From: Lepas anatifera
Taxonomy: Eukaryota; Arthropoda; Thecostraca; Lepadidae
Reading direction: 5' to 3'
Length of the DNA stretch: 64,000 nt
Assembly (NCBI GenBank): GCA_034440635.1
Contig: JAOTON010001685.1
Coordinates: 817,001 to 881,000, forward strand
Part shown: positions 46,130 to 56,935 of the stretch, one piece after another
Layout: every line of letters begins with the position of its first letter
Position numbering within the stretch: position 1 is the first letter of the stretch
Notes under the pieces: generated by a model
Seen by the model: only the letters and a program-made list of their open reading frames with translations
What the model was told of the DNA's origin: nothing
Database searches by the model: none
Made by a program: the position numbers and the translations under genes

Positions 46130-46575
46130 TTTTTCATGGCGAATATTTTACCTCTAGGAACTCTACTTATACAAATTTGAGTCATTGCGAAACATTCTGT
46201 CCCTACGAACATTCTGCTCCTGCGTACTTTATCCCGTATGAACTTTTTCCATACGAACTTTTTACGTTACGAATATGTTACCCCTACGTACTTTAACCCG
46301 TACGAACTTTTTGCATACATTTTTTTACACTACGATCATTTTACCCCTACGTACTTTAACCCGTACGAACTTTTTGCATACATTTTTTACATTACGAACA
46401 TTTTGCCCCTACGTACTTTAAACCGGTGTACGAACTTTTTCCCTACGAACTTTTGTCATGACGATTATTATGCACCTACGTACTTTATCTATACGTACTT
46501 TAGCCATACATACTTTTGCGTTCTTATTTTAGGCATACGAACTTTTTCCTTACGTACTTTGGTCCACAACCCCCC
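46130..46575 (-). repeat. TACGTA / GTTCGTA word array, inverted type
   Basis: Repeats of CTACGTACTTTAACCCGTAC, then GAACTTTTTGCATAC, at a period of about 66 bp in the middle (46270-46440), grading into shorter words. Read in reverse, the end (CCAAAGTACGTAAGGAAAAA) resembles the start of the array at 45700. Confidence 0.7.
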
Positions 46576-46726
46576 TACGACACGTGCTTCGGTTGTGTAA
46601 TATCACCAGGGATGTGTGGGGAGGCAGATGAGGGGGTGGAAAGGAGAGGGGTTTTCTTAGAATTGTTGTCATAGACGGATCACATTTTCGTCGCTTTTAG
46701 CCTGTTTTGCTTTTATGTATAATGTC

Positions 46727-46915
46727 GGGGGCGGTAGTGGAATGGTCAGCGTAGCTGGATTCCACGCAGCCGATCCGGGTTCAAGGCCCGGTGGCTTCCC
46801 TGAACAAGGAGCAAGCTAGCTGCCGAGAAAACCCTCCAACAGGGAAAGAGTTAGCGACGCCATATGACCCTGGCAGTTGGTGCGTCCATAAGCCCCACAA
46901 ATTATCACTATATCA
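46727..46915 (+). mobile_element. tRNA-derived SINE with a LINE-like tail
   Basis: The head GGGGGCGGTAGTGGAATGGT carries an A box (TAGTGGAATGG), and GGGTTCAAGGCCC near 46777 is a B box. The tail GCGACGCCATATGACCCTGG, then TGGTGCGTCCATAAGCC, matches the 3' ends of the I-group LINEs here (GGGCGCCATATGACC...GCGCCC-AAA). RNA polymerase III transcription and LINE-assisted mobility are therefore likely. Confidence 0.75.
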
Positions 46916-48923
46916 TGCCGCTTGGCTACAGGGAATAATCAAACCACTCTCTTACCCTCCCAGAAAACCCTGTCATGTACCTAAGTCGTAGGTTCGCGCC
47001 ATAGTTTGTCCCCCATGGCCGAAATAAAAAATCACTCCGTGATTCCTTTCAGTTATATTTAGCGCAAGATCCTGCTAGGCTGTTCGTGTACTTTCATTTC
47101 AAAAACACATTATGGGGCTATCTCTTTTAAACCACTTGCACATTATGAGGCTTTCGTTTTATGCGACGTGAATGCACCGGTGGGAGGTGGATAGCCAACA
47201 ATTTGGCTCCCGCAAAGTGGGACGTAATCCAATTTCGCTGGTAAGCGTGAACCTTATAGTGTTCCTTGAGCTGTACATGTCCTGGGAAGATATGGGTGAT
47301 GTGTGTTGACAAATCATCGAATAAGCTCACGAAAGCATGCGTGCTGCTCCCTTGGCGATATATTGCGCATCCCGAGGATGGGGTTAGTTCGTAATGGTCG
47401 TTTTGAATGTCACCACTTAACACATAAACATTAATTCACATGAGATTGGAGAAAAGGCTGCGATACCGCGGAAAATTAGCTTTTATATAGACACACTGAG
47501 TTGGAATTGGTCTTCCCTACCTCTCCTGTTGACATGTTATGTATGAGGACACGCGAACATCAGGACTAGCCATGTTGAATTTTGCTACATACCCGGTTCG
47601 CTTACATTCCTGCAAACGAACCGGGTACATTCCAATTTCCTGCGTACATTCCAATTCAATCGAAATGACCAGGATCTTGTCGTTTCCTGCCAACACAAAA
47701 TTACCCTCGCCCAGCTTGACGATGCGAAGCCTGTCCTCAGCGTGCAGGCACCGGCGCATATTCAGCGTTTCCATGCGGAAGTCCCTGCGCACCCACGGTG
47801 AGGCGCCGCGGCGCCGGCTCGGCGGCTCAGGCTCAGTGGTCCTCACCCTTAACTGGGTGCGCTCGGGGGGCGTTTGGTAACCTCTGATGGTATGGTCAGA
47901 TGAGCTACCTTATGGAGGGGCTATTCTGGGTGTCTCCAGTCGGTATGACGGCGTAATGCCATAACTAGCTGCTCATTGTGGAGTGCACGGACTTCGTTCA
48001 GTTTCACATTTCATACTCAGGCACCTATTGTGTAGTCGAACTCGCCGAGACTGAATAGCAACACACATTAATCGGAGTAAGAACGAAATATAAGTTCATT
48101 ATAGATCTTAATCCAGTAGATTCTGTTGGAAAAAAATCAAAAGGGATGGAGTAAAAGGTTCCATTGACAATAGAAAATAAATGGTCGGTTCCTTTAACAG
48201 AGTTTTTCTCAAGGTCTGGCTATACTAGGACTGAGAATTATTGATATTTACTCCACGATTCTGATGAAGGGCTGTGCCCGAATATATAATCTTCAGTGTT
48301 TACATTTCCGGATTCGAGGGGAGAGGCCAGGGAACATCTTAACAACTCATCATCATGCTCCTCGCCGCAGCACTTCAAAACTTATCAACGTTTTTCTCAA
48401 GTTGTTTTGCTCTAGATTTCTGCCAGAATAGGAACTATATGTAAGAGGACAGCAAACTGCTGAAATCTATGTTTTATCTGCTTATTTGAGCCGTTTGAGA
48501 CTTTATTTTTTGCGTATAATTGAAAATGCCCTTAACGTTTTAACAACCAAGCCTGGAAAAATTTACCTCATAATGTTTTATCTGCATTTTCAAAAACATT
48601 AATCCCACATGATTCGGCACCACTTCGGGTACAAACGAAACGAGTTCAGCCCTGTTGAGTCTACTGCTTGCAACACGTTTATTGTCGGGTTTGTGGTCGA
48701 AACTGTCACTTAAATTGGCAATTTATTGGAATGTTTCGTCTTTACAGAGATATACAATATTACATCCAAGCTATGAATCAATAGCCTACCCACACTAAGC
48801 CGCCTGGATATGTTGCAACTGGGAGCGTCGCCACGAATTTCTCTCCCTGGGGAACCGGATTCCCAGGGGGCTTCCTGGTGTAAAGGTCTCCAGGCTAGGA
48901 CAGGCCAGACAGTCAAATGTTTA

Positions 48924-48925
<2 letters not shown>
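46916..48925. other. Intronic, no assigned gene; one coding-like patch
   Basis: On the minus strand at about 47640-47860 a GC-rich patch reads RRCLHAEDRLRIVKLGEG, with a GTAATT donor-like site after the final Gly codon. I cannot name it. A short hairpin (TACCCGGTTCG / CGAACCGGGTA) lies at 47590-47628. The rest shows nothing. Confidence 0.3.
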
Positions 48926-49002
<77 letters not shown>

Positions 49003-49102
49003 TATATTTCGGCAGAATATTTTCGTATAAACAGCGCTGGTTATTTTCGTATGGTAGCGCTGGTCGTATAACATCAGCCATCGAATTTAACCAGCGCTGT
49101 TT

Positions 49103-49167
<65 letters not shown>
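48926..49167. repeat. (TA)n - 19-bp-arm hairpin - (TA)n
   Basis: TA tracts at 48926-48999 and 49107-49167 flank a perfect inverted repeat, GTATAAACAGCGCTGGTTA and its complement, with about 50 bases between the arms. The spacer holds a further GGTAGCGCTGG word. Confidence 0.9.
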
Positions 49168-49169
<2 letters not shown>

Positions 49170-50481
49170 CTATTAGACCTGGCCTGGGCCTGCAATGTAT
49201 TACAGGGATTTCAAATATACATAAATCGCTTATGATGACGCTGGGGCTTCCTCTGCCATAAGAGGGTTATCCGTATGCCATTTTCTTTTTTCAGACGGGG
49301 TCTCCTTGACATGTCTGATGATCCGGCCGTGATATATGATATTATTGCCGGTATAAGAGAAATTTTCATCGAGAAGGGCACTCCTTACCAGTTAGCGGCC
49401 TTCTATGCATGTCAGAAGCTTTAATTATGGGTGCGACAAGCTATCACAGTGGCGCTGGAGCCCTCCTTTGCTAAAATTAGGGCCTCCCCCGCCACTTACT
49501 TTTTGAAACTGGTTTTTCTTGACCTGTTCGCCTGAATTATATGTTCTTGACTATAATATGTTTTTGGGTTTTTGTGACCTTATTGTGCCTTATAAGTTTT
49601 AAATTTAATTTTATCCACGTAACAAATAGTAATTTATTACACTTCATAACGCAAGCACTCAGCCCAAATGATTAATCAACCAACCTTCTTTGGCTGGTCT
49701 AAGAGCATTCTTTACCGTCTAGAGTACTTCATTTGTCGGTCAGTGGGTCGCCCACACACGTAAAAAGGCAGGGAATGTATGTAGAGTATGTACAAGTGGC
49801 GGCGAGGGTACCTCTGCCATTAGTGGGGGTCCTCGTGCCGTTAGTGAGGTCCTCCTGCCGTTGACTTTCTTGGATGGACCTCTCAGCTGTTTAGGGACTT
49901 ATTCACCAGTCGGGCCCCACCCTCGTACCGGTCAGACGGATTCCAAAGTCAGAAAGGCAGTCGTACGTGCTGGTTGGTCACACTTTTCTAGTTTATCGCA
50001 CTGTTGAGTCTCCCAAGGGCAGCATCGAAGGGGTCTCACAAATTGTCGTGGGTATCAGGTCCCATTGTGGCGATGCTCCTGCTGCCAGCTGGCGAAACTC
50101 GGAAGTGCTCTGATGTTAAGAATGTTTTACCAATAAATATGTTGGTTTTCTTTCCTTCGCTTCGTGTATATTCAAAAGAGTAGCCAGTACGAACATGACA
50201 GAAATTAACATAACTAAGCTCTCAAAAGCAAGCGCCAGAAGACAAAGCGATCAGTGAACCGTATTTGCACTCTGGGACCTCATCAAGTTGTGATTTTAGC
50301 AAACAATAACATAGCAACCAATTTTTCGATGTCTATTGGAACTGCTAGGGCAGTGGCCTGCGATTTGCCCCAAATCGACCGCCATATATTTATTTATATA
50401 TAAATTGAACATTTCATCCCGTTGTTCGAGGTTGATGCAGGTGCCCTGTAGGCGAATCCAATAGGTTGTACGTAGGTGTGC
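49168..50481. other. Intronic, nothing recognised
   Basis: Imperfect CCTCYTGCCRTTAGTG repeats occur at 49808-49865; otherwise short ORFs only. Confidence 0.35.
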
Positions 50482-50847
50482 GTACAGCCCATGCCAACGA
50501 ATTACGCACTAGGTTCGGCAGTTCTCAGTGTCTCCTCGAGAGCTGTTGCTCACTTGGTCGCAATTCGACCGGCAATGTGTATTTTTACTCGTAGCTTTTC
50601 TACACTCATGTGTGATATTTTGGAAGTGATTAAAAACTTATTGTTTCTGGCGAGCAGAGGAAATTGTTTTTCACAAATAGTTTTCAAAACAGGAGACTGC
50701 GAAGCTTTTTAAGGCATTCAAGCGAGAGCTTCCGGCAAATTATACATGATCTGGATTAAATCGGGACCAATATAGCAATGGTTAACTGACGGTGAGCCGG
50801 GGACTGCCGAGTCCAGTTTGCACAGACTCGGTTGCATGGAGCTGTAG
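50482..50847 (+). mobile_element. MITE, copy 2 (relative of 43333-43725)
   Basis: Left end GTACAGCCCATGCCAACGA..., then CACTAGGTTCGGCAG. The inverted right end is at about 50808-50847 (TACAGCTCCATGCAACCGAG in reverse). Diverged from copy 1 but with the same layout. Confidence 0.6.
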
Positions 50848-50935
50848 ATAGATACAGTGTGTTCCGTGCACGCGGCGCGCGCTGGTCAGAGTCGGGATGA
50901 CCGGTGCAGATGCCGGAGCAGCCACCATTGATCGC

Positions 50936-50985
50936 CCGCCCCGCCCCCGCCCCCCCACCCCCCACCCCCACCCCGCCCTGCTTTT
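50936..50985 (-). other. G-quadruplex-prone tract
   Basis: The plus strand is a run of C tracts (CCCC, CCCCC, CCCCCCC and so on) over about 45 bp. The minus strand therefore has six or more G runs of four or more with one-base spacers. Confidence 0.75.
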
Positions 50986-51607
50986 TGCCGCACCGGGGAA
51001 GGGGGCACGGAACTGGGCCAGCGATGACATTGGGGTCGAGAATAGGCGAGAACGGAGGCTTATTTAAGGATCATTGAGGCCTTATCGGCGTGACCGGATT
51101 AGATGTCGCAGGATTGGGGCTTATTGTGAGTGACGTCGGCGGGCTATTTGCGTTGACGGGATCGATACCGCTGGAAACAACACCAAAGGATTCTGTGCAG
51201 AGATTTCGATAGTTTTTTTCGTTTGTTTGCTGGGAGCAACACAATTTCACGAACCAACGAACTAATGAAAGCAGTCCTTTGGCACACTGCCTTCCTCTGA
51301 TGGAGTGTGTTACATCCGTGTTTTTATGTTGTGCGTTGTCGTGCCCCTTACACTCGTTCGACCGCTCTCAACGCTGAAGTCCTGACAGTGTGATATCGTA
51401 AAATGCTAATTGAATGCTTCAAAGTCCCAAAGTGCGCTAAACCAGGAAGTGAGGAGAGCTAAAGCCTTCCCTTTTGGAAGGTTTCTCGACTGTCCTGTTC
51501 TTACCGAGCGGGCGCGTAGCATGCGCGAGGATTCTGGACATATGGATACTATTTGACATATAAGCTACCCGATCCAACGCGACCCGGCCCGGCCGTCTTG
51601 ATAATAA

Positions 51608-51611
<4 letters not shown>
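50986..51611. other. Intronic, nothing recognised
   Basis: Mixed composition with no recognisable gene or repeat. A (TA)n tract follows at 51612-51655. Confidence 0.35.
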
Positions 51612-51657
<46 letters not shown>

Positions 51658-51811
51658 ACGTGCATTTCGGCTGCATTTGTTGTGTTTTTTCAGTGATGAA
51701 ATGTCTGAAAATATTTATTTGGAGAATGTTGCAAGGTCTTTGGGAAATTCACAACACCGCTTGTATATATGAAGAGCCTTGTTTAAAAATGTAACACTAA
51801 GTGTTTTTATA

Positions 51812-52060
51812 TATATGCAACATTCGTTAAATATGACCGCAAAGCGAGCTTTTGTTGTCTTTTTTGCAAGGTTTCGATGGTTCTTATAAGTTTTCTCTCG
51901 CCACGTCTGAGATCTTTTAAAACATCTCCAAATACTTCTTTGTGTAGCAACGTTTCGCTATTCCGAATAGCATCCTCGGGCATTATATACAAATCACATT
52001 TCACAACTATACCATGAACACGACACTTTAAATCGTAACACTTCGCGTCGGGTCGGTTTC
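51812..52060 (-). repeat. Leader (pseudo-LTR) copy of Penelope-like element 1
   Basis: Codes on the minus strand for PEDAIRNSETLL, LKDLRRGERKLIRTIETL and a basic stretch. It is the counterpart of the N-terminal coding region near 55090-55170 and of the ends of element 2 (61441-61620; 63500-63660). It contains the conserved hairpin at 51947-51983. Confidence 0.78.
51947..51983 (-). ncRNA. Conserved hairpin with hammerhead-like flanks, Penelope-like leader 1
   Basis: Read on the minus strand: GCCCGAGGATG, stem GCTATT, loop CGG, stem AATAGC, then GAAACGTTGC. Element 2 has stem GATATT, loop AGA, stem AATATC at the same place. CGAGGA before and GAAAC after a stem recall the CUGANGA and GAAA core parts of hammerhead ribozymes, which have been reported in Penelope-like elements. 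The invariant U4 is C and one extra base precedes the stem, so activity is not claimed. Confidence 0.4.
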
Positions 52061-52093
52061 TCGGTAAAACAGAACTGGAGATGTTTTGTCTTA

Positions 52094-52607
52094 CTGGGCG
52101 TCCTAACCAAACGGTCGCCGACGGTCGCCAACCGTCGGCGACCGTCGGCGTCAGTTGCAGAGCGGTAATTTTGGAGGTTTGGCCGACAGAGGAAATGTTC
52201 ATCTTTGGTAGCAATCTGGTACCTCAAACTGCGACGAATGTTGTTTACCAACAACCAAAACTTAGCTGGCATCAAGAACTATTAAAAGAACGATTTAGGA
52301 GAAAAAGGTAATCATGTCCAGTTTTCATAGATTTTTTCAGCATGAATTCCAATTTGAATAATTATTCAAAGACATTTATTACGTTTAATGACTAAAAACA
52401 AGAACAAATAACAAGGATATCGGCTTCTGACGCAGACCGTCGACGTCAAAAGTTGGACATTGTTCAACTTTTGCTGCGACGCGTTGCAACGCCGTGCGAC
52501 GCGTTGCGTCAGTGCGTTTTGTGTCCTGACCGAAAATCCCGGTCGTTGCGGCAGATCGACGCCGTGCAACACCTTGCGACGCGTTGCGTCTTGGTTAGAA
52601 CACCCAG
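52094..52607. mobile_element. PIF/Harbinger-type MITE inside Penelope-like element 1
   Basis: 514 bp with inverted ends CTGGGCGTCCTAACCAAACG and CTGGGTGTTCTAACCAAGAC, and a TTA duplication on both sides (52091-52093; 52608-52610). A three-base T(A/T)A target duplication and GGGCGT-type ends are Harbinger traits. Subterminal palindromes (GGTCGCCGACGGT / ACCGTCGGCGACC; repeated GCGACGCGTTGC) are present. No transposase. Confidence 0.8.
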
Positions 52608-52772
52608 TTAGTTAAACAATTTTAAGCTTAAAACTGCAGGGGAATGCTTGCTTTACAAGGGCACTCCGGGTCAGCTGAATGAATTCAATTCAGGATATTC
52701 ACGTCAATCACCACAGCACTGAAAATTACAAATTCAAACACTTCTCGCTTAGTAACATCACCTAACATTTCT

Positions 52773-53366
52773 TCAGTTACGCAACCGCAACGGGGCGCTG
52801 TCGTATAACGACAGATGGGAAACAAGCTTCATCTGAATGTTGATTTTAGGGTTAATGTCTCGGATGAAAGCAGCCTCCAATGCTTGGAGCTTACGACGGC
52901 CGCGTGCCCGGGCCACTATGGACGTATGTTGCACGACCTCATCCCTAGTGAGTGCGAGGTCATGGGACGTCCTCATGTGCTGTAGAAGGGCGCCTTGCTG
53001 GAGGTGGCATGTCATTCTTCTTGAAAGTGTCGTGGTCGTGTATCCGATGTAGCAGCAGTCTGCTCGGTGCGCACAGTCGCCATGTCTACAATCAAACTTG
53101 TATACTACATCGGTCGTTTTTAGATCAGAGGGTTCAAGGGAAAGGTTCTTTCTCATAACAAGGCTTGATGTTTTGCGGTTCTTGTAGTAGATTGTCAGTT
53201 TTATTGAGTCCTCCGCTTGTTTTGGGACAATGTTTTTCTTGATGATCGATCTCAGTACCTTTTCGTCCTTTTTATACTCAGTAGAGTTGGCATTTTGGTA
53301 AAACAGATGGTGCACGGTTCCGGATGGTGACTCTTTCGCTGCTGTTGTCGCGCAGGTTTTGTCCAT
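52773..53366 (-). pseudogene. Penelope-like element 1 GIY-YIG endonuclease module
   Basis: C-terminal part of the polyprotein and the nickase of the element. The frame runs from about 53366 to a stop near 52773. Order: connector with KDEKVLRSIIKKNIVPKQ, SIKLTIYYKNRKTSSLV, VVYKFDCRHGDCAHRADC, then the GIY-YIG core CYIGYTTTTLSRRMTCHLQQ near 53030, the arginine of the LSRR helix, a H-x(n)-H stretch, EAAFIRDINPKIN supplying the usual C-terminal Glu/Asn, and the ending APLRLRN. The cysteine cluster before the core is characteristic of these elements. This module is intact in itself; the frame upstream joins RT only through a shift near 53300-53360. Confidence 0.87.
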
Positions 53367-54400
53367 TTCTTTTTGAGATGATGTCCTCGATGTCGTTCAG
53401 GTCGTAATCGTTGTTTGTCAAGATGCTTTTGACTCTAGTCAACTCCTGGTGCACCAGCTCCCATGATGAAAAATGTGTCAGTGCCCGGTGGACATATGCT
53501 CTGATGACGCTCTCTTTGTAGCGTTTAGGACACTCGCTGCGTCCATTCAAGCACTGTCCAGTGTTGGTCGGCTTCCTGAAGACTTTGGTGACAAATCTTC
53601 CGCCTGAGCCATCCACATCAACATCTGGAAAGGAATCATGTTATCAACACTCTCCTCTGTTGTGAACTTGAGAGTTGAAGACCTCTCCAAATGCTCTTTT
53701 AGCATGTTCAGTTGACTGGTGTCGGATACTTCACGGTATATATCATCAATATAGCGCAGGTACGTAAGTGGAGGAGCTTCCATGCTGCTAAGAGCACGCT
53801 GTTCTATGAAGGACATATAACTCTCGGCAAAAAGGACGCCGAGAGGTGATCCCATTGCCACTCCATCGTGTTGATAATAAAAGTTTCCTTCAGGGCACCT
53901 AAAGATGCACTCTTGGTTCATGCCCCAAGCATTTGCTTGAGTATACTTCTCGGGACACATGGAGGAGGTAGATCTGCGTGGTTAAATGCATAATCTAGGA
54001 TGATTTCGATAGTGTCATCAATCGGGACGTTAGTAAAGAGGCTCTGAGCATCTAATGAAGCGAGGATGCCTCTCCTTTCACGCACTTTAAGCACTTCAAT
54101 GAACTCAGACGGAGACTTCAACGTATACGTCGATGGAATGTAAGGCACGAGTAGCTTATTTAACGCTTTTGCCAAATCATACGATGGTGTTGGGATCTGG
54201 GAGATGATAGGTCTGATGGGATTACCTCTTTTATGCGTTTTTATGTTTCCATAAAAATATCCGGGGTTGAAGTCGCCTGTTATCGGCTGAAATGCTGTAT
54301 ATCTTGCTGCTTTGTTGGCTGCTCCAATGAGACTGTTCAGCTTCTTTTTGTTCGTCTGTGGGATTTCTGGTTATTTTCTTAAACTTGGAAGTGTCCTTAA
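53278..54400 (-). pseudogene. Penelope-like element 1 reverse transcriptase, frameshifted
   Basis: RT related to telomerase RT. From the right: YGNIKTHK and NPIRPIISQIPTPSYDLAKAL near 54180-54270, SLDAQSLFTNVPIDDTI near 54030-54080, GVAMGSPLGVLFAESYMSF near 53820-53870, YLRYIDDIYREV near 53735-53770 (catalytic YxDD), then KVFRKPTNTGQCLNG and the SVIRAYVHRAL thumb near 53480-53590. At least three frame changes are needed (near 54180, 53940 and 53615). The catalytic aspartates are kept. Confidence 0.86.
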
Positions 54401-55228
54401 GGGTTTCCGTACCTTATTCAGGTAATCTTCTTTATCTAAAACCACAAATGTCTGGGACTTATCGGCACGACGAATGATAAGCTCAGGATTATTATTTAAC
54501 TCATTTGCAGCTTCACGTAATCTTGGGGTGAGAACAGAACTTATTGTGCTACCTCGTAGTTTTGAGCTTTCGGTCTGTAGCTGGCTTTGGATATCTGGGT
54601 TGACATCAATCTTATCCTTGCTATGTAAATCCAAATCTGCTGATACAAAAGTTCGACTTCTGCTTTCTTTTCTAGCCGTGAACGCTTAGAATAATACTGG
54701 CAGTTCAAACCTATATTGAGGAATTTTTGTGGTTCTGTAAGTTCGGCAGTGGACAGGTTAAGAAAAGCGTCTTTCTTTGTGTTAGAAGCTAATTTCTCGC
54801 TGCGGAGTACCGACAACTTCTTCTCTATGGTTGTCCGAGCTTTATGATCAAAGGTTTCACTCGAATCGCGCAATATGACATTTACTCTACGACGTAAATG
54901 TTCTGGAATATCTAGATTGTCATATCCATCTAAAGCAGCTTTAAGCTCACCTTCAAGGTTTTGTAGGGCATATTTGTTCTTGGTTATTTCATCTAAGATT
55001 AGGTTCCAGCGGAAATCCAAAGTAATCTGGCTCTGCCGTACTGCTCGATCATAGAGTTTTACATTTGTGTACCTTGGGAGCAGGTTCTCTTGTATGCAAC
55101 ATTCGTTAAATATGACCGTAAAGCGAGCTTTTGTTGTCTTTTTTGCAAGGTTTCGATGGTTCTTATAAGTTTTCTTTGCGGTCATATTTAACGAATGTTG
55201 CATGCAAGAGAACCTGCTCCCAAGGTAC

Positions 55229-55230
<2 letters not shown>
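54371..55230 (-). pseudogene. Penelope-like element 1 N-terminal region
   Basis: Two overlapping frames (54541-55230 and 54371-54634) form the region before RT. The first begins inside the antisense arm of the hairpin at 55174-55233, so its first residues (MYLGSRFSCMQHSLN) are an artefact of the inverted repeat. The genuine part starts near KKTTKARFTVIFNECC and continues with ENLLPRYTN, a helical charged stretch and NIGLNCQYYSKRS. The second frame has NNNPELIIRRADKSQTFVVL, the ADK-type motif that precedes RT in these elements. Confidence 0.75.

Positions 55231-55233
<3 letters not shown>
55064..55233. repeat. 60-bp inverted repeat at the 5' end of Penelope-like element 1
   Basis: Arms 55064-55123 and 55174-55233 match at 58 of 60 positions, with 50 bp between them. 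Both mismatches would be G-U pairs in one of the two transcripts. The outer arm ends exactly at the (TA)n tract. Confidence 0.92.
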
Positions 55234-55294
<61 letters not shown>

Positions 55295-55297
<3 letters not shown>

Positions 55298-56935
55298 ATA
55301 ACACACTTATTCCATGGACGTTTCGATGTATTTACATCTTTTCAACATGGCGGCACTCCACATCTGCTCCGACTGCCACACGATAGTTCGGAAAACAGCT
55401 AATCATATGAATCAATAACAGCAACGTGACTCTTTTTATACTCAACCCCAACACAGAAAGATTTAATTATCGACCATACGCGACAACCTGGCCGGACACC
55501 ACAAATCACAATAATACAGTTAAGGCGAACTGGATTAAGGTTATTGTCCGACCAACTTTAAACGTAAATACTTAAAATTACGAATACACCTTGTATCAAG
55601 CATGACACATAATGAACCGATAAACCATGCTCCTAGTCGAATTAGTACTCCTTTCTGGGGTTGAAATAAATATCTACCGATACATTTTATTGTCTACCTT
55701 GATAATCCAAACGCGACAACCCAGTGTATCATTACAACAACATAATTATGGCGGCCTGAATTAAGGGCATTGTAATGCCAAATTAAACACAACTGTGCAA
55801 AGCAAGTCTTCTTTTTATCCGGGCACGGCACATTTTAAGCTGGTAAAGTATACCTCTAATCGAATTCGTATCACTTTCTAGGTCTCTGATACATATCCCC
55901 CGCTACAGCTTATTTTTCATGCATATATGTAGGGCACACGCACCTCTCACGTATAAGTAACCATTAGTAACCTCAGTAACCTCACGTATAACCCCATTTG
56001 CTACCTCAGATCCCATTGGTTTACTTATCCCAGTCTCATGTTTCCCCTCCTCCTTGTTGTAGGTGCCAGAAGGCCTATCCACCTTCTCTCTTCTCTTCTC
56101 TGGAGATGGGAGCGGCCCCATACCCTCTCTAATCCCAGGAACGCAACATCATCGATGGTATGGTCGGTCTGGAGGAAGTGCTGGGTGACCGGCAGCCTGC
56201 CTCCCAGCCCAGGTGAGCGAATTGATGTCCATAACCTGTGTGTATGTGTATATATATATATATATACACATACATACATGCATACACTTTCTTCAAAAGC
56301 CACGTGCATTTCGGCTGCAAATATTTCGTTTTTCAGTGTTTAAATGTATGTCAATGTTCAGTATTTCGTAAGACTTGTTTGGATGTAGGTGATGAAGATA
56401 TGACCCGAAAAATCTTATTCTGAAAATTAAAACAAAAAATAATTACGTCCACACTTCTCTAGCCAGCTTTCTGTATTTGTGTTCGTGTTCCATGCAAATT
56501 TATTGTAAGCAGGGCATTCATTTTTGGGGCCTGGGCTTACAGTGCGATTTCGTTGCGTTTATGTTGGAAAATATAAATGAGGTATCCAAAAAGTATAATC
56601 GCACCTTTACCTGTCTTGAAATAGAAGCGTCCGGTTGGTATCACCAATAAAAGCGTTTTACTGGTATTTACTTGACCAGGACTCGTGGTGTTCTCTGACA
56701 TACATATTTGACAAGTCCAAACTCGAGCCCACAGATATAAAGGCTTGGCTCGACGCGGCTCCATCTCGACTCGCTCCGAGCGGCGTTTTTATTATACCGT
56801 TCCATCATTCTGTTAAGCAGAATTGCTCGTCACACGGTTTTCTCTTATTGTATGGTGTCTGTTTGAAACGGCTTATATTCTTATCGTATGGGAGAGGAGA
56901 GCGGTGCGTATGCCTTCGTATCCCTTTATGACTAG
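55295..56935. other. Intronic, no assigned gene
   Basis: AT-rich. A short TA/TATACACA tract lies at 56248-56275. The motif GTGCATTTCGGCTGCAAATA at 56303 recurs at 51661, and 56538-56660 resembles 39198-39330, so part of this is an unclassified repeat. Confidence 0.4.

Larger units (their letters stand above)
51656..55233 (-). mobile_element. Penelope-like retroelement 1 (RT plus GIY-YIG)
   Basis: Minus-strand element between TA tracts (51612-51655 and 55233-55294). Leader copies in direct orientation occur at 51812-52060 and 55090-55170 (GCAACATTCGTTAAATATGA, then CCG-AAAGCGAGC), as expected of the pseudo-LTR arrangement of Penelope-like elements. Coding order: N-terminal region, RT with YIDD, GIY-YIG. 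The 3' part is interrupted by a MITE (52094-52607). Several frameshifts are visible. The 51656-51811 segment carries a CACGTGCATTTCGG-type motif and may not belong to the element. Confidence 0.88.
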
